Assembly: GCA_949987705.1 (NCBI GenBank)
Contig: OX465286.1
Location: 24,675,545 to 24,739,544 of the forward strand
From: Thereva unica
Lineage: Eukaryota > Arthropoda > Insecta > Diptera > Therevidae
Reading direction: 5' to 3'
Length of the DNA stretch: 64,000 nt
Shown: in pieces, positions 33,766 through 45,548 of the stretch
Layout of the letters: each line of letters starts with the position of its first letter
How positions within the stretch are numbered: position 1 is the first letter of the stretch
The notes under the pieces: generated by a model
Told to the model about the DNA's origin: nothing
Seen by the model: only the letters and a program-made list of their open reading frames with translations
Database searches by the model: none
Translations under genes and position numbers: made by a program

Positions 33766-34297
33766 CAGATTTGAGTCTCGTTATTTAATTCTACACGAGG
33801 CTGTCTTCTTCAGCTTAGATATTTCATTATATATGAAAGCCTTGACTGTGTGTGTAGTAAGCGGCGTTTCTTTATTTTCATTTGTCAGAAAGAGAAGAGA
33901 AAGAAATGTGCATTTGGGTTAGTTTTCACCCAGGGAATTTCCGGATGAAAATTCTTTCGTTAAAGATTCGTCAAGCGCGCCTTCTTTCCCTTCTCTTCCC
34001 TCGTTTCTTGCCGGTAAAACCGTTTTTTTCAATGAGTGAAAGACGAACAGCTGTACAAATTCTTCAAATGACGATGTCAGGCTATCAAGGAGTGAATGCA
34101 ACGCTTTTATACACGCTCGGACATAACTATCCAGGGGCCAGGGGTGCCTGCTCACAGGAAAAAGCTCCGTGTTGCAGTGTATCGAGGGTATAATAGTAAA
34201 AATTTACTAAAAATAAAAAAACGAATTCAAAAAATCTATGCGCGCCAAAATCCTGAATTCAAATATTCAAGCGTGGTGTTCGGGAAAAAACTACTGT
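33766..34297. other. Unassigned stretch inside the Foldback-like element
   Basis: No gene was recognised. The open frames around 33.9-34.2 kb show no family motif. The segment from about 34193 is AT-rich and leads into the right inverted end. Confidence 0.35.
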
Positions 34298-35219
34298 AGA
34301 GCGGATCACCCACATTTGATTGATTATTTTCGGTGTCATAATTTTAGAAATAATATGTTTATGTTATGTTTCTAGGAAACTTCCAATTATTATTGGTTAC
34401 CAAATTTTTGAACCTGATATTTTTTTATCAGCTTTTTTGCTGTTGCTTTACTATATCTGTCGGAATTGACAGAATTTGTTTTTAGCAACCGGTTTAGTTT
34501 CGAGATCGGTTCTTACCAGAACTAACTAACGGCAAAATCGGCGAACATAATTCAACTTAGAATTTTTGTTATTAAGTAATTTTTGCATCTGTGTTTCGCT
34601 AACTTGACCTCAAATTAGCGAAAAACCTTATCTTTTTTTAGTAAATTGTTTTTCGTTTCAAATAAAGTACATATTACAGCATTTATATGTGCACAACTAT
34701 GTTAATTAGCAGCAAATCCGGCGAATATGATCCAATTGAAAATTTTGAAATTGAGTCTATTTTGAACAGGTGTTTCGCTAACTTGACATCAAGTTAGCGA
34801 AACATCTAAATTTTTTAAAAAATTAAAAAACGGCTAAGTCGAAACTATCACAACTAATTAGCGGCTTGAGTCTATTTTGGACTGGTGTTTGGCTAACTTG
34901 ACATCAAGTTAGCGAAACATATGATATAATTTTTATAAAAAATTAAAAAACAGCAAAATCGAAACTATCACAACTAATTAGCGGCAAATTCGGAGAATAT
35001 GATCCAACTGAAAATTTTGAAATTGAGTCTATTAAAAAACGGCAAAATCGAAACTATCACAACTAATTAGCAGCAAATTCGGCGAATATGATCCAACTGA
35101 AAATTTTGAAATTGAGTCTATTTTGAACAGGTGTTTCGCTAACTTGACATCAAGTTAGCGAAACATCTAAATTTTTTAAAAAATTAAAAAACGGCAAAAT
35201 CGAAATTATCACAACTAAT
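34298..35219 (-). repeat. Right long inverted end of the Foldback-like element
   Basis: It is the inverse of the left end, with about four tandem units separated by the palindrome at CTAACTTGACATCAAGTTAG. Unit number differs from the left end, as expected for a tandem array. Confidence 0.8.
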
Positions 35220-35221
35220 AA

Positions 35222-38029
35222 GCTGATTAGATGTCAAATTAGTGTTAAAACAGTTTATAGCACATGCAAAAGCCCTTGGACACAACATTAAAGAGCTACT
35301 AAATGACAACGGAGAAGAATTCGACTGTGAAGAGGTAAAACACATTCTATTAGAAAATGGAATTACGCAGAGGCTGACAGCGCCATATACACCAGAGCAA
35401 AATGGTGGCAGTGAGCGCGAAAATCGCACAATTGTAGAGATGGACCTTTAAGTATTCAAACAGTGAAGTTGAATTTCCAGATGCGATATGGGCGGAGCTA
35501 GTGACCACAGCTATCTACATTCTGAACAGGACAGGGAAGTCGTCAAGAGAAGGAGTAAATCCTTATGAACTATGGACAGGAAAGGAAGCAAGAATCAAAC
35601 ATTTACGCATCATTGGATCTTCATGTTACGTCCACATACCAGCTGAAAAGAGAAGGAAGATGGACAAGAAAGCCGTAAAAGGTTTTCTAGTCGGATATGA
35701 TGGAGATGAGCGTTACAGAATTTATGTTCCCAACGACTACAAAGTAATACTGTCAAGAGACGTTCAATTTCAAGAAAGAATTGATGAATGCAGGAGTCAC
35801 GTTAAACTACCTATAAAGGATATTGAAAATGAAGATCATGTTAAAGAAGACGAATCAGGTAAGCAAAAGATTGACGAAAAGGTGAAGTCGAAGATCAACT
35901 TTGAGGAAAGTCAGAAGATGAAAAGAGCACCAAGGAGTGATGAAGAATACGAAACTGCAAGTGAGCCTGGAGATATAGATGAAGAAGAAAACAATTCTCA
36001 ACACACACCTACAAGAGTTTTGAGAGATCGAACAACTCTGCAGAAACCCAAACATCTTGAAGATTACGCCATGATAATAGACCAGTTTGTAAATCAAGTG
36101 GCTGAAGATCCTGAGACCTATGAAGATGCCTTGAGAAGTAAGAACTCAGCCGAATGGAAGAAGGCCATGGATTGCGAAATAGCCTCTTTGAAGGAAAATA
36201 AAACTTGAATTTTGACAGATCTACCTCCAGGTTCAAAGGCAATTCCAAGCAAGTGGGTCTTCCGACTAAAGAAAAATCCTGACGGAAGCATCGACAAGTA
36301 CAAGGGAAGGCTGGTCATCAAAGGATTCAGTCAGCGCCGTGGCATTGATTATAATGAAACGTTTAGTCCAGTGGTGAAGATGGTCACAATTCGTTCTATT
36401 CTCAGTATTGCAGCCAGTGAAAAGATGCATCTGATACAATTTGACTTATCAACTGCTTTTCTGTATGGAGAGCTTGAAGAAACAGTGTTTATGAGACAGC
36501 CGCAAGTTTACGATGATGGAACTAATAGGGTTTGTCAACTTAAAAAGAGTCTATGGTCTTAAGCAAGCACCTAGATGCTGGAACAAACGTTTTGGAGTTT
36601 TCCTGGAACAACATGGATTTAAGGTGAGTGACGCTGACCCGTGTTTATACATCCGAGAAAGAAGTGGTCGGAAGCTTATTCTTGTAATCTACGTTGATGA
36701 TGGTCTTCTAGCTGGAACAGATCAACATGAAATGGAAATTTTCATTGGAGAATTGAAATCAGAATTCAAAATTGTTTCCAAGAAAGCTGATTATTTTTTG
36801 GGGCTTGAGATAGAGTGTGAAGAAAAGAAAATTAAAATTCATCAGAAAACGTACGCAAATAAAATTTTAGAACGATTTAATTTTTCAGAGTGTAAGCCAG
36901 TTTCAACTCCAATACTCAAAGGCGAAGATAATTCTAAATCAGGGAAAGAAAATCAACAGCAAAAATTTCCCTATAGACAGGCAGTTGGAGCTCTAATGTA
37001 CCTGATGCTTGGTACAAGACCTGACTTGGCGTACAGCGCACAGTGGGCTCAAACTTGGCAAAACGCGCGCATACGCATTTACGAAAGCAGAAATCATACT
37101 AAAATTGCTATACAAACACTTCTTTATGTTTTTGAGGTCGCTGATTTCGAATTTGAGGTCAAAAACGTGTTTTAACCAATTATAGGTGGCGCCACCGTCG
37201 ATTTTTTATATTAATTTAAATATATTGTGCTGTTTAATATGGTTATATAGGTTTTTGAGGTCGCTGATTCCAAATTTGAGGTCAAAAACAAATTTTGAAC
37301 AATTATAGGTGGCGCCACTGTCGAGTTCTGTTAAATTTCATTACTCGGAGCCATTTGGTATGTTTATACAGGGTTTTCAAGCTATATTGGTTCTAAATTT
37401 TAAAGAAAAACAACAATATAGTAAATAATTTTTTTATTCTATATCCAGCAATATGTAATAAACTGTTCGATCTATAAATTAACAAGTAAGAAGACAATAT
37501 ATTAACGATCAAAGTGTTCTTTTTGGATCATTTGAAAGTTTTAATAGTAATTCTAAAATTTCAGTTAAAATAGTGAAATTTGTACTTTCATTAGTACGAG
37601 ACTTGTTTTATATTTCCTCCTCACTATCACTATTCTTAATCTCAACCGAATTTTTCAAGAGACTCCTGACAGCAAGAGGCAGTTCCTGCTTCTGTTTCTT
37701 TATTTTTGTAAGCAGAAATCATCGCAGCAAACGAAGGAGCAAAAGAAGCAATATGGATAAGCAGAATGTTTAGAGGAATCATCAAGCTTAGAAATGTTCC
37801 CATTATTCAAGTAGACAACTCCGCAGCAGTGAGATTAGCTCAAAACCCGGAGTTTCACCGCAGGACTAAACATATTTCCATCAAACATTTTTTTATCAGA
37901 GAAAAAGTGACGGAGGGAAAACTTGAAGTTCAACAGATCTCGACGGAAAACCAAGTGGCAGACATAATGACAAAGCCGTTGCCAAAGACTCGATTGAAAA
38001 TTTTATGTACAAAATTGGGACTTGTGTAA
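35222..38029 (+). pseudogene. copia Pol fragment (integrase C-terminal part, RT, RNase H end)
   Basis: It begins inside integrase (KQFIAHAKALGHNIKELLNDNGEEF; catalytic E region YTPEQNGGSERENRT). The GAG-pre-integrase, protease and 5' LTR are absent. RT follows with SKWVFRLKKNPDGSI, QFDLSTAFLYGELEE, LKQAPRCWN and the catalytic VIYVDDGLLAG. The RNase H end is AEIIAANEGAKEAIW with QVADIMTKPLPK. Breaks: frameshifts at about 35.45, 36.2 and 36.55 kb, a loss of most of RNase H near 37.05 kb, and a 625-bp insertion (37098-37722). It differs from the 10.3-12.0-kb copia fragment in the part retained. Confidence 0.87.
37098..37722. repeat. 625-bp insertion in copia with 13-bp duplication and internal tandem repeat
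   Basis: AAGCAGAAATCAT occurs at 37085-37097 and again at 37710-37722, so the intervening DNA is an insertion. It contains two copies of a ~125-bp unit (TTTTTGAGGTCGCTGATT ... ATAGGTGGCGCCAC). A 13-bp TSD suggests target-primed reverse transcription or similar. The source element was not identified. Confidence 0.6.
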
Positions 38030-38084
38030 AAATAGACTATAAATAAAGAAATTTTGTTAAGTTTTTTTTTAACTCTTTTTTTTA

Positions 38085-38260
38085 ACAAGGGAAAGTGTTG
38101 AAATAATTTTGTTAAAAATCGAGTTGAATCAACAGATGGCGTATCTATTATATTGTATCGTTTTTATGTATCCAAACAAAAAAAAGAAGAAGAACGAAGT
38201 TGTGAAATTAAAGAAATGTAATTACTAAATAAAATTGCAGAACTATAAAAGTATTTTTTT
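38085..38260 (+). repeat. copia polypurine tract and start of 3' LTR
   Basis: ACAAGGGAAAG (38085-38095) is directly followed by TGTTGAAATAA, a plausible LTR start, 56 bp after the pol stop. The LTR end is not visible; the LINE fragment begins at about 38243. Confidence 0.5.
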
Positions 38261-39400
38261 AACAAGGAGACGAAAAAATACTTCAACACTATGTGCTTTT
38301 AGTTTTAATTGGATGTAAGTTTCTTGGTGTAAGTTATAATTAGTGTAAATAGATTTCCCAACAAAATATTTTTTTATGCTAATAATGCTATTTTCAAAGT
38401 ATAGTTTTTCCGATTCATAGTGGAGGGGTTTCTTGTACATCAATTTTAGAATTTTTTTTTGAATGCTAAGTAAAGGGTTGATAGCTTTTTCAAATGTGCC
38501 ACCCCAAACTACTATGCCATAAGTTGCGACCGACCAGAAAAGTGCATAGTAAATCATCAATAGTTGTTCTTTCTGCAAATACATTCGCAAATTATATGTA
38601 AAATAAATATATAAGGTATCTACATTTCTTTACAGTCTTTTCAACATGCTTACACCAGTTTAAATTCTGGTCTACTGTAAGCCCGAGGTATTTAGTCTCA
38701 CATACTCTCTCAATTTTTGCGCAATCACATGTGTCGATAAGACAATCAATCGTATTTTTACAGGCGCATCTGCAGGAAGACTATTCTTGTCTTCTTTCTT
38801 CTTCTTTGATCCGTTAGCTGGCGGTCCGAGCGGGACGTCCCCGCAACGGATACGCTGCTGTCGGTGCCGCTGGGTCCCGAACTCTATTCACTACCAACGA
38901 ACTCTATTCTTGTAGCTACCAAATGTCATATAAACGGTTTTTTCGTATTCAAAGAAAGGTGATTTTTATAAAGTTCTCGATATAATTTGTTAATTTCAAT
39001 ATTGCAAGTATTAAAAGTTTGTTCCCAAGTTTTTTCCTTTACGATTAAAACAGTGTCGTCCGCAAATGACACAATGTCACTATTCAGATCCATCCTAAGA
39101 ATATCATTTATGTATAATATAAATAGGATCGGTCCAAGGACCGTGCCCTGCGGAACTCCACATTTTACAGTTAGCTCCGTGCTACAAGAATCGTCTATTT
39201 TTACAACTTGTTTCCTATCTGTGAGATAACTATACAATAGTATATACGCATGTCCTCAGAATCCTAAATCATACAATTTGGCTAAAAGAATTGAGTGATC
39301 GACAGTATCGAATGCTTTCGCGAGATCTAAAAATACAGTTATACATATCCGCTCACCGGCTGCAATAATGACATAATTCAAAATTGTTTCTTTTGAGAAA
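38243..39400 (-). pseudogene. LINE reverse transcriptase fragment (jockey group), broken
   Basis: On the minus strand it reads FLDLAKAFDTVDH (about 39.32 kb), an in-frame TGA, LTDRKQVVKI, KCGVPQGTVLGPILFILYINDI and the catalytic SFADDTVLI. After a short repeat insertion it continues with the C-terminal thumb-like part (YYALFWSVATYGIVVWG). It is a 5'-truncated relic without an endonuclease. Confidence 0.8.
38790..38903 (-). mobile_element. Short tailed repeat (SINE-like or LINE 3' end), copy 1
   Basis: Flanked by CTATTCTTG (38781-38789 and 38904-38912). The minus strand carries GAGTTCGGGACCCAGCGGC ... GCTAACGGATCAAAG followed by an (AAG)n tail. No clear polymerase III A box is present, so a 5'-truncated element is likely. 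Confidence 0.65.
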
Positions 39401-40189
39401 ATAAAGAATTTGTTAACGGAAATTTAAAAAATTAATATTTCTTATGTAAATAAGAATTTATAATATAAGAGAGATGTGTCAGTTTTGTTTTTAATTGATA
39501 TCCTTCTTATCTAAACAAAAAAAATTTTAAATGCTCCTGAGTAACGGGAAAATTTTGAAAAATTTGATATGTGCCACTATTGAATTGTGCCAATATATCA
39601 AAATTTTGAAATGTAACCTCTCTCTTGCATACAAAGGGAACGTTTTAAGCAAAACAAACTTTTAGGTATTTTAATCATTTTATTATTCATTATTTAAGAC
39701 TTAAGACTTTCATAGAAATGACTGTGACATTTTTTAATGGCATTAGTATTTCATAAGTACATTAAATCATCGTGTTTTTTCTTTGGTATTGGTAGGGGAT
39801 CCTTGACGCACATTCAAGTTCTACATTTTCAAAATTGGTATTAGTTCGAGTTTGATGTTTACTTCTCTAAACATAGATTCACGGTAGGAGGTTTTATAAT
39901 AAAATCTGTCAAGGTATCCTCTTTCTACCTTAAAAATGGACCCGTCGCTGAAGGACATGGACAAAAAAGTACATTCCATGTACACATATGTAGTAAATAT
40001 ATTGTATACCAAACATAGAAAAATGAATTAATACGTGCTTTTTAACCTCTCTGAACTTGTCAGTTTTATTTAAAGAGATTAAGTAATTCAAGACGAATTC
40101 AAAGAACCTTTTGCCTACTTCCGCCATAATGGATCATAGAGAAAGATAAATATAATGTCGCCGATACACGACAAGCCATGTTGATCAGC
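39401..40189. other. Intergenic stretch, no gene recognised
   Basis: AT-rich DNA with unsupported short frames only. Confidence 0.35.
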
Positions 40190-41082
40190 TTGAATATGTT
40201 AAAAAAAGTTTCGGAAAATTGATTGTACCTACGCTACCCCTAAAAACAACCCCCTAAAAACAGAAAATTCCGTTTTTGGCTAATTTTTCTTAAACGACAA
40301 GTCCTATCATAAAATAGTGTTAACAGAGTTTGTAGATCATGCGATTATCTGCAAAAAATGATATTATACTTTTTCTCGAACGAATTACCGTTCACGAGAT
40401 ATCGTCGTTTTAAGGATTTAAAATACTCATTCCCCCTCATCAGACGTTCAATAAATCCATATTGTGAACCTACATATCTTCCAAACGGATTCAATTAAGC
40501 TCCTGTACTTCAAATAAAAGAATACACATTTATCTAAAAGAAACTAATTACGTTGCTCTACGATGATTAGTCTATGAGTTTAGATTTTTTTCATTTCTTT
40601 CCACCCTCTATATTAGTGGATAGTGGGGTAGTCCCCTCTCTACAACAATTTTTTCTCAAAATATATCCAGGAATCACTTGAAAATATTAGCCTCGTAGTC
40701 CAACAGAGGATTTATTGAACGTCTGATGACTTATTCAAGTTACGATTTAGGGGATGAGTATTTGACATCTTTAAAACAGCGAGTTCGGGACCCAGCGGCA
40801 CCGACAGCAGCGTATCCGTTGCGGGGACGTCCCGCTCGGACCGCCAGCTAACGGATCAAAGAAGAAGAAGAAGATATCTCATGAACGGCAACTCGTACGA
40901 GAAAATGTATAATATCATTTTTTGTAGATAATCCCATGATCTACAAACTTTGTACACACTACTTTATTATAGGACTTGCCGTTTAAAAGATATTAGCACA
41001 AAACAGAATTTTAAATTTTTAGGGGATTGTTTTTGGGGGTACCATTCAACCAATTTTCCGAAACTTTCTTTTAACATATTCT
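40190..41082. repeat. Foldback element with diverged arms
   Basis: About 40205-40470 matches 40690-41075 in inverse (shared words AAAATGATATTATAC, GTTTGTAGATCATG, CAGACGTTCAATAAATCC). The right arm is longer because of a short repeat inserted at 40780-40873. Arms are clearly diverged, so this is older than the 15.7-kb palindrome. Confidence 0.75.
40780..40873 (+). mobile_element. Short tailed repeat, copy 2
   Basis: Same sequence as 38790-38903 (GAGTTCGGGACCCAGCGGCA to GATCAAAG plus (AAG)n), here on the plus strand, interrupting the right arm of the foldback element. The undisturbed left arm shows where it went in. Confidence 0.72.
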
Positions 41083-41991
41083 ACTCACTAAAAACTATTA
41101 AGATTAGTGAGTTAACATTTCGTTAGAGGTCTGTATTCGAATTTTGGACGACTGGACTACAATTTAATAAATGTTATTCAATATACAGTTAAAGATCCTT
41201 AATTCAGATGGCCATTACTTTGTGTAAATGCTGAATAATTATAAAACCATATCAGTTAACCGTAATAATTCACAACTGTTCGCTATTTTAAAGCTCCTTA
41301 AGGTTTTTAATAGCAAAATCACAATCTATACACTTATTGAAACCGATCTGATTATAAGATTTAATAAAACTGTTTATGCCTAGTCTGTTGTAATGAGAAG
41401 TTCCTCGAGTTTTTTCTTTATAGCAAATTAATGTGCCAATATTCACGAATATAAAACACCAAAAATTATTGGTGTACATTAAGTTCGATAGCTATGCCAA
41501 CGCCCATACAAAAATGGGCCATGTCCTTTGGAATGGTGGGAGTTTAGCAATAGGAGAGAAGGTAACCGTTGAGTTCCGGGCCGTACTTTTGGGATTTTTT
41601 TTGATAAGATACATATGTCAACTATTTTTCCTTCAGTGCACTTATATGATTCGTTGAGGAAAATCAACTGATTAGTTATTTTTTCTAAACTACCAGGATC
41701 ATTTGTAGCTGAAATTGTTGTAGACGCTGCTAATGGAATATTTTCAGTTTCTTTTATATTATATTAAAAAATGAATTATTACCTGAATATTTTTATATTT
41801 TTGGCATAATTTGGCCCAGTCAATAGGCCCCCATCCACGGTCAAACAAACCTTCATACAAATTTTCGAAAACGGATTGGCACTTACACAAAAATAGAAAC
41901 TTTGACAGTTTTTGGCCACCAACGGGGTAAAACTTTCTTCAAACATCGTGAGCGACATTTGATAAAAAATTTTGTGACAGTTATATTTATC
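41083..41991. other. Stretch left of the 21-kb unit, gene content unclear
   Basis: Minus-strand frames at 41288-41667 and 41779-42000 have long open stretches and plausible splice signals (for example CAG|GTAATA near 41790), but no family was recognised. The 21-kb unit is inserted at its right edge. Confidence 0.3.
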
Positions 41992-42993
41992 ACTAAAAGC
42001 ACGGTATACAGAATACAAGGTAATGGGCCTTATTGTTGAATCCGGCGGCAGGGAAGTGAATGCGAATTTGACAGGTTGTGATTGTTGAATCCGCCGGTGG
42101 GGAAGTGATTTTCGAAAGTGGAAGTGAACGATTATCGAAAACGGGGGAAGCGAATCTCCCTTAGTTATTTTGACGTTTCTGTTCACTACAAAAGTTATTG
42201 CGGATTGTGATTGTCAGCGGTTGGGAGTTAAAAGAATATACAAACAATGTAAGTTTAGTGCATTTTTTAAATGAATTTAATGCTTTTAAAATTTAAATTA
42301 ATAGTTCGCTCAAATTAGACAAAAAATCGCTGTTCTTTGGAAATTTTTCCCACAGCTATGAGACCGGTGTCAAGTAAAGGATTTGGGTTTGCTAAACATG
42401 ATTTTCACAACCTCTGCTCGTCATATTTTTTGCAAGATCTGCATTGTCTTTCATCACTTCCACCAGTTTTGCAAACTGGTTCCTGTTTGTTGTCTTTTTC
42501 CTATAACAAAAATTGTGATATTTCTTTTCAGTTATGACAATTACTTTATTTACACTATAGTCCGCTCAAATTAGGAAAAATTTAAGCCATTTTTCCGACA
42601 GCTATGAGAGGCCATGTGAATGATTTGGGGTTTCTAAACATAATTTTAACAACCCGCAGTCCAAAAAGGGTTGTTTTTGAGAAATATGTGATTTTTAGAG
42701 TTTTTTCCCCTCTTTCACTATTTTTAGGGGAGACTATGCATTTTGGTGAAAATATCAAGAAAACAAACTTGTAGAGCATAAAAATACCTACAAATATTGA
42801 TTTTATTATTTCCTCGGACTCCTCATAGTTCCGTCGCCAAAATTATGAATTTGTATGAAAAATTAAATGAGATCAAAGTAGTGTTGCAGTTTTTCAACGG
42901 ATTTTCTTTGGATACTTTGATTTATCAAGCGCAAAACGACCTCTAGCGGCGAAACAATGCGGATTTCCAAAAAACATATTAATATTTTTTCAG

Positions 42994-43644
42994 GTGTGGA
43001 GTGACTACAAATCTTCTATTAGAAAAAAGTTGGCAGCACAACATAAAGAATTAACCAGCACTGGTGGGGGTCCAAATAAAAATATTGTTTGGACTCCACT
43101 TGAGGAAGAAATAATTGAACTCATAAATTTGAGAGACTGTACAACTGGCGTACAAGGTACCAGTAGCTTTGGAATTTCCACAGATGCAAATGTGAGTTCT
43201 GGAAACAACCAGGATGTGGATATGTTAGGCGAAAACCTTAACGACGACAACAGCAACACGTTAAATGAAATCCTCTTAAATGATAGAGTTCCAGAAAATC
43301 CCCGAAAAAGACGCCACACCAATCAGGTAAATTCAAGACCTGAGAGTTTTCAACTATTAGAAAAGCAAATACGAATACAGGAGAAATTTTATGAAGAAAT
43401 TACAACCGGGTTAAGCAAAAGCGTGGCACCATTGACTGACATATCAAATAATTTAAGACATGTTAGAAGAACATTAGACCGGATATGCGAGGAAAAGAAA
43501 AGTCAAACTAAACTTATGAAGTTAAACCACGATGAGACCGTACGACATCACAAAGAATTGGAGAATTTGATGAGACAGAAACTGCGAATAAAGCAATCCA
43601 TTTTACAAATAGAGTTAAATAAAGTGGAAGCAGACCTGCAGTAA
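42994..43644 (+). CDS. Harbinger SANT/Myb-like DNA-binding protein, 5' exon missing
   Basis: The exon starts at an acceptor (TTTTTTCAG|GTGTGG) and reads VWSDYKSSIRKKLAAQHKEL then TGGGP and TPLEEEIIELI, the conserved second half of the SANT-like partner protein. A C-terminal coiled region (LDRICEEKKSQTKL to EADLQ) follows. The first exon with the N-terminal helices was not found upstream; 42.3-42.7 kb instead holds a tandem repeat (CCGCTCAAATTAG ... AGCTATGAGA). The partner protein binds the ends and helps nuclear import of the transposase in known elements. Confidence 0.75.
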   Translation: MWSDYKSSIRKKLAAQHKELTSTGGGPNKNIVWTPLEEEIIELINLRDCTTGVQGTSSFGISTDANVSSGNNQDVDMLGENLNDDNSNTLNEILLNDRVPENPRKRRHTNQVNSRPESFQLLEKQIRIQEKFYEEITTGLSKSVAPLTDISNNLRHVRRTLDRICEEKKSQTKLMKLNHDETVRHHKELENLMRQKLRIKQSILQIELNKVEADLQ

Positions 43645-43854
43645 TTCTGAGCAATTATTAAACGTTTTATATTCTATGTTTTAATATATGAACGCATTTA
43701 AAAAAATTAGAAGTATATAAGCTGGTCTATTTAAAATGAAGTACTTAAGAGGCCTTTTATATTGAGATATTGAACTGACATTTTATTTTATTTTTATTTA
43801 TTATAATAGGAATGAATTTGTGATATTTATATTTTTGTTTATTTTATTTATGTT

Positions 43855-44571
43855 TTATATGAATTTAAAGATATGTTTGGGGTGATAGTGCAACTCCCTG
43901 GCACCTAGTAGGCAGCGAAACCGATTTTTTAACATTCCAAATGTTCTCTCAATGGTAATTACCAAGCAGTCGAGTGTTCCTATCTCCATCTCGATACTTC
44001 TTTTCAAAGTAATTAGCAGCATCACTCGTTTTCCAAATAAACGAGTCGTGACTGGCGCCTGGGTGCTTCGCATTCACATACCTAATGCGGTTTTTATGAT
44101 CACAAATCTGCAAGGGATATGGGTGAAATTAAATCATTTTCAAATTAAAGAAAAGGAAGTTGGTCCTTACAATCATCGCATTAAGACTATAAAAGCCTTT
44201 GCGGTTGTAGAACAGATGTGGATTCTCTGTCGGTTTAATAATTTTAATGTGGGTCCCATCGACGCACATTTCTACACCCGGAATACGACTTTTTTCGTAA
44301 AAAAAAGTTTTGCCTCTTGGCTTTCTTCCTCGCTCATTTCTATCTTTATCCATTTAGCGCATAACCGCTTCTCCAGTGCACTTAAAACGCTGCTTACATG
44401 CTGCGAAAAAGTTGGCTGCGACATAGCGATCTTGTAATCTTGTGCCATTCCACGTTGGTAGCCACCCTCGGCTAAAAATCTCAAGCAAGCCGCTAACTTG
44501 CATTCTGGTGAAATTGATGCAGAATTCACAGCAGGAGGAATTTCTTTTTTCAACTCTTCCAGAACGTACAA
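43855..44571 (-). pseudogene. Harbinger DDE transposase, broken
   Basis: Minus-strand pieces: an N-terminal HTH-like region (FLAEGGYQRGMAQDYKIAMS, SQPTFSQHVSSVL), a frameshift in a T/A run at about 44310, the first catalytic D in CVDGTHIKI, an intron with acceptor TTGCAG|ATTTGT, a second catalytic region (YVNAKHPGASHDS), and a C-terminal ERTFGMLKNRFRCLL with the last catalytic E. The usual GYPL block between LLG and ERTFG is deleted. At least two lesions make it inactive. Confidence 0.82.
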
Positions 44572-45185
44572 GAATGCTGGCTTGTTGAGTCTAAAATTCT
44601 TGATAAATCTAAAAATGACTTAATTAGAAAAAACTTATTATACATACATATACCTATATATACCAAATTTACTCAGTATCAGGAAATTCCATAAAATTTT
44701 CGGCGGTATTCCTAATATATCGCCGTAACATTTTTAATGATGGAGAAGCTTCCGCTTCGTCTTCCTCAGCAATTAAAAAAAATCCAATGCTGTCCATAAC
44801 TTTTAACTTCAAATTTAATCACTTTTTAAATAAATTTCACTTTTAAGTTAATCTAAAAACCACTTGTTTGGAGTTTTGTATCCAATGAGAACTGTCATTC
44901 GATTGTCATTTGAATTTCGAAAATGAAATATGTCACTTCATATGGCAGCTCCGCCCGGCGGATTGAACAATCGCAGCGACAAGTGAAAGTGAAACTCTTT
45001 AGCGGCGGGAATCCCAAATCCGCCGGATTCAACAATCAGGCCCAATGTAATGAGGAAATGTCATTATGGTGTGACGTCACTTGGCACGTTCAATATAAAC
45101 AAAGTGAAGTGGAAAGTTTTTTGAAAAGCAAATAACGTTAAAAATTTAGATTTTTAAATTAAAACAGTGACTAAAATAGGTGAAA

Positions 45186-45548
45186 ATGGTTAAGTGTGAA
45201 GTGATCAATTATAAGAATTATGAAGACAATAAATTTTGCAAGGACAAAGTAAGATATTACAGATTTCCAAAAAACGAAAATGTATGTGAACAGTGGATAA
45301 AACTTTGTGGAAACAAAAATTGCAACATTAGTGCCGCGAGAATATGTTCCGTTCACTTTGTGGATGCTGATTATAGACTACAAGACATTCTTTTAAAAAC
45401 AGATGTGAGTAAAAGGAGACTGAAGAAAGAAGCTATTCCTAGTAAACATTTACCTCTTTCTGAAGATCACTCGGCAAGGGGAGAAAGAATATATAAAAGG
45501 CAACGAAAACAGCTTCCTAACGAAGCTATTTCAGAATATGAAGAGTAA
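45186..45548 (+). CDS. THAP-domain exon of left P-like element
   Basis: The frame from ATG 45186 has the THAP layout: MVKCEV, then YYRFPKNENVCEQWIKLCG (AVPxFP-like turn and conserved W), then ARICSVHFVDADY (Cys and His ligands). A basic tail follows (RRLKKEAIPSKHLPLSEDH, RIYKRQRKQ). The second zinc ligand expected about five residues after the first Cys is Tyr here, while the right copy has Cys. A donor GA|GTAAAA overlaps the end, so it was spliced to a second exon (about 45620-45682, ending AG|GTAAAT). THAP binds the P-element ends. It is 5' to the hAT insertion and has no catalytic exons following on this strand. Confidence 0.8.
   Translation: MVKCEVINYKNYEDNKFCKDKVRYYRFPKNENVCEQWIKLCGNKNCNISAARICSVHFVDADYRLQDILLKTDVSKRRLKKEAIPSKHLPLSEDHSARGERIYKRQRKQLPNEAISEYEE

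Larger units (their letters stand above)
20217..35219 (-). mobile_element. Foldback/NOF-like DNA transposon with long repeated inverted ends (15 kb with nested insertions)
   Basis: The left end (20217-21126) and right end (34298-35219) are inverted copies of each other. The outer part of each is a tandem array of about 170-190-bp units whose junctions contain the palindrome CTAACTTGACATCAAGTTAG; the inner part ends AGAGCGGATCACCCACATTT in both. Between them lies a broken transposase gene with Mutator-type residues (21663-26620). Long inverted ends made of tandem repeats around a Mutator-type gene is the layout of Drosophila Foldback-NOF. Later insertions (26.8-33.8 kb) inflate it. The exact outer TSD was not found; the right end abuts copia sequence. 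Confidence 0.68.
42025..45043. mobile_element. PIF/Harbinger transposon (3.0 kb) inserted in the left P end
   Basis: The ends GGGCCTTATTGTTGAATCCG and CGGATTCAACAATCAGGCCC are inverted and flanked by AAT (42022-42024 and 45044-45046). It carries the two-gene set of the superfamily: a SANT/Myb-like protein on plus and a DDE transposase on minus. Taking it out rejoins the P end as AAGGTAATGTAATG. Confidence 0.9.

Noticed and set aside
41779..42186. 135-codon minus-strand frame as a gene
   Set aside because: It crosses the P end and the Harbinger end at 42000-42025, so its upstream part is transposon sequence; the remainder is unrecognised.
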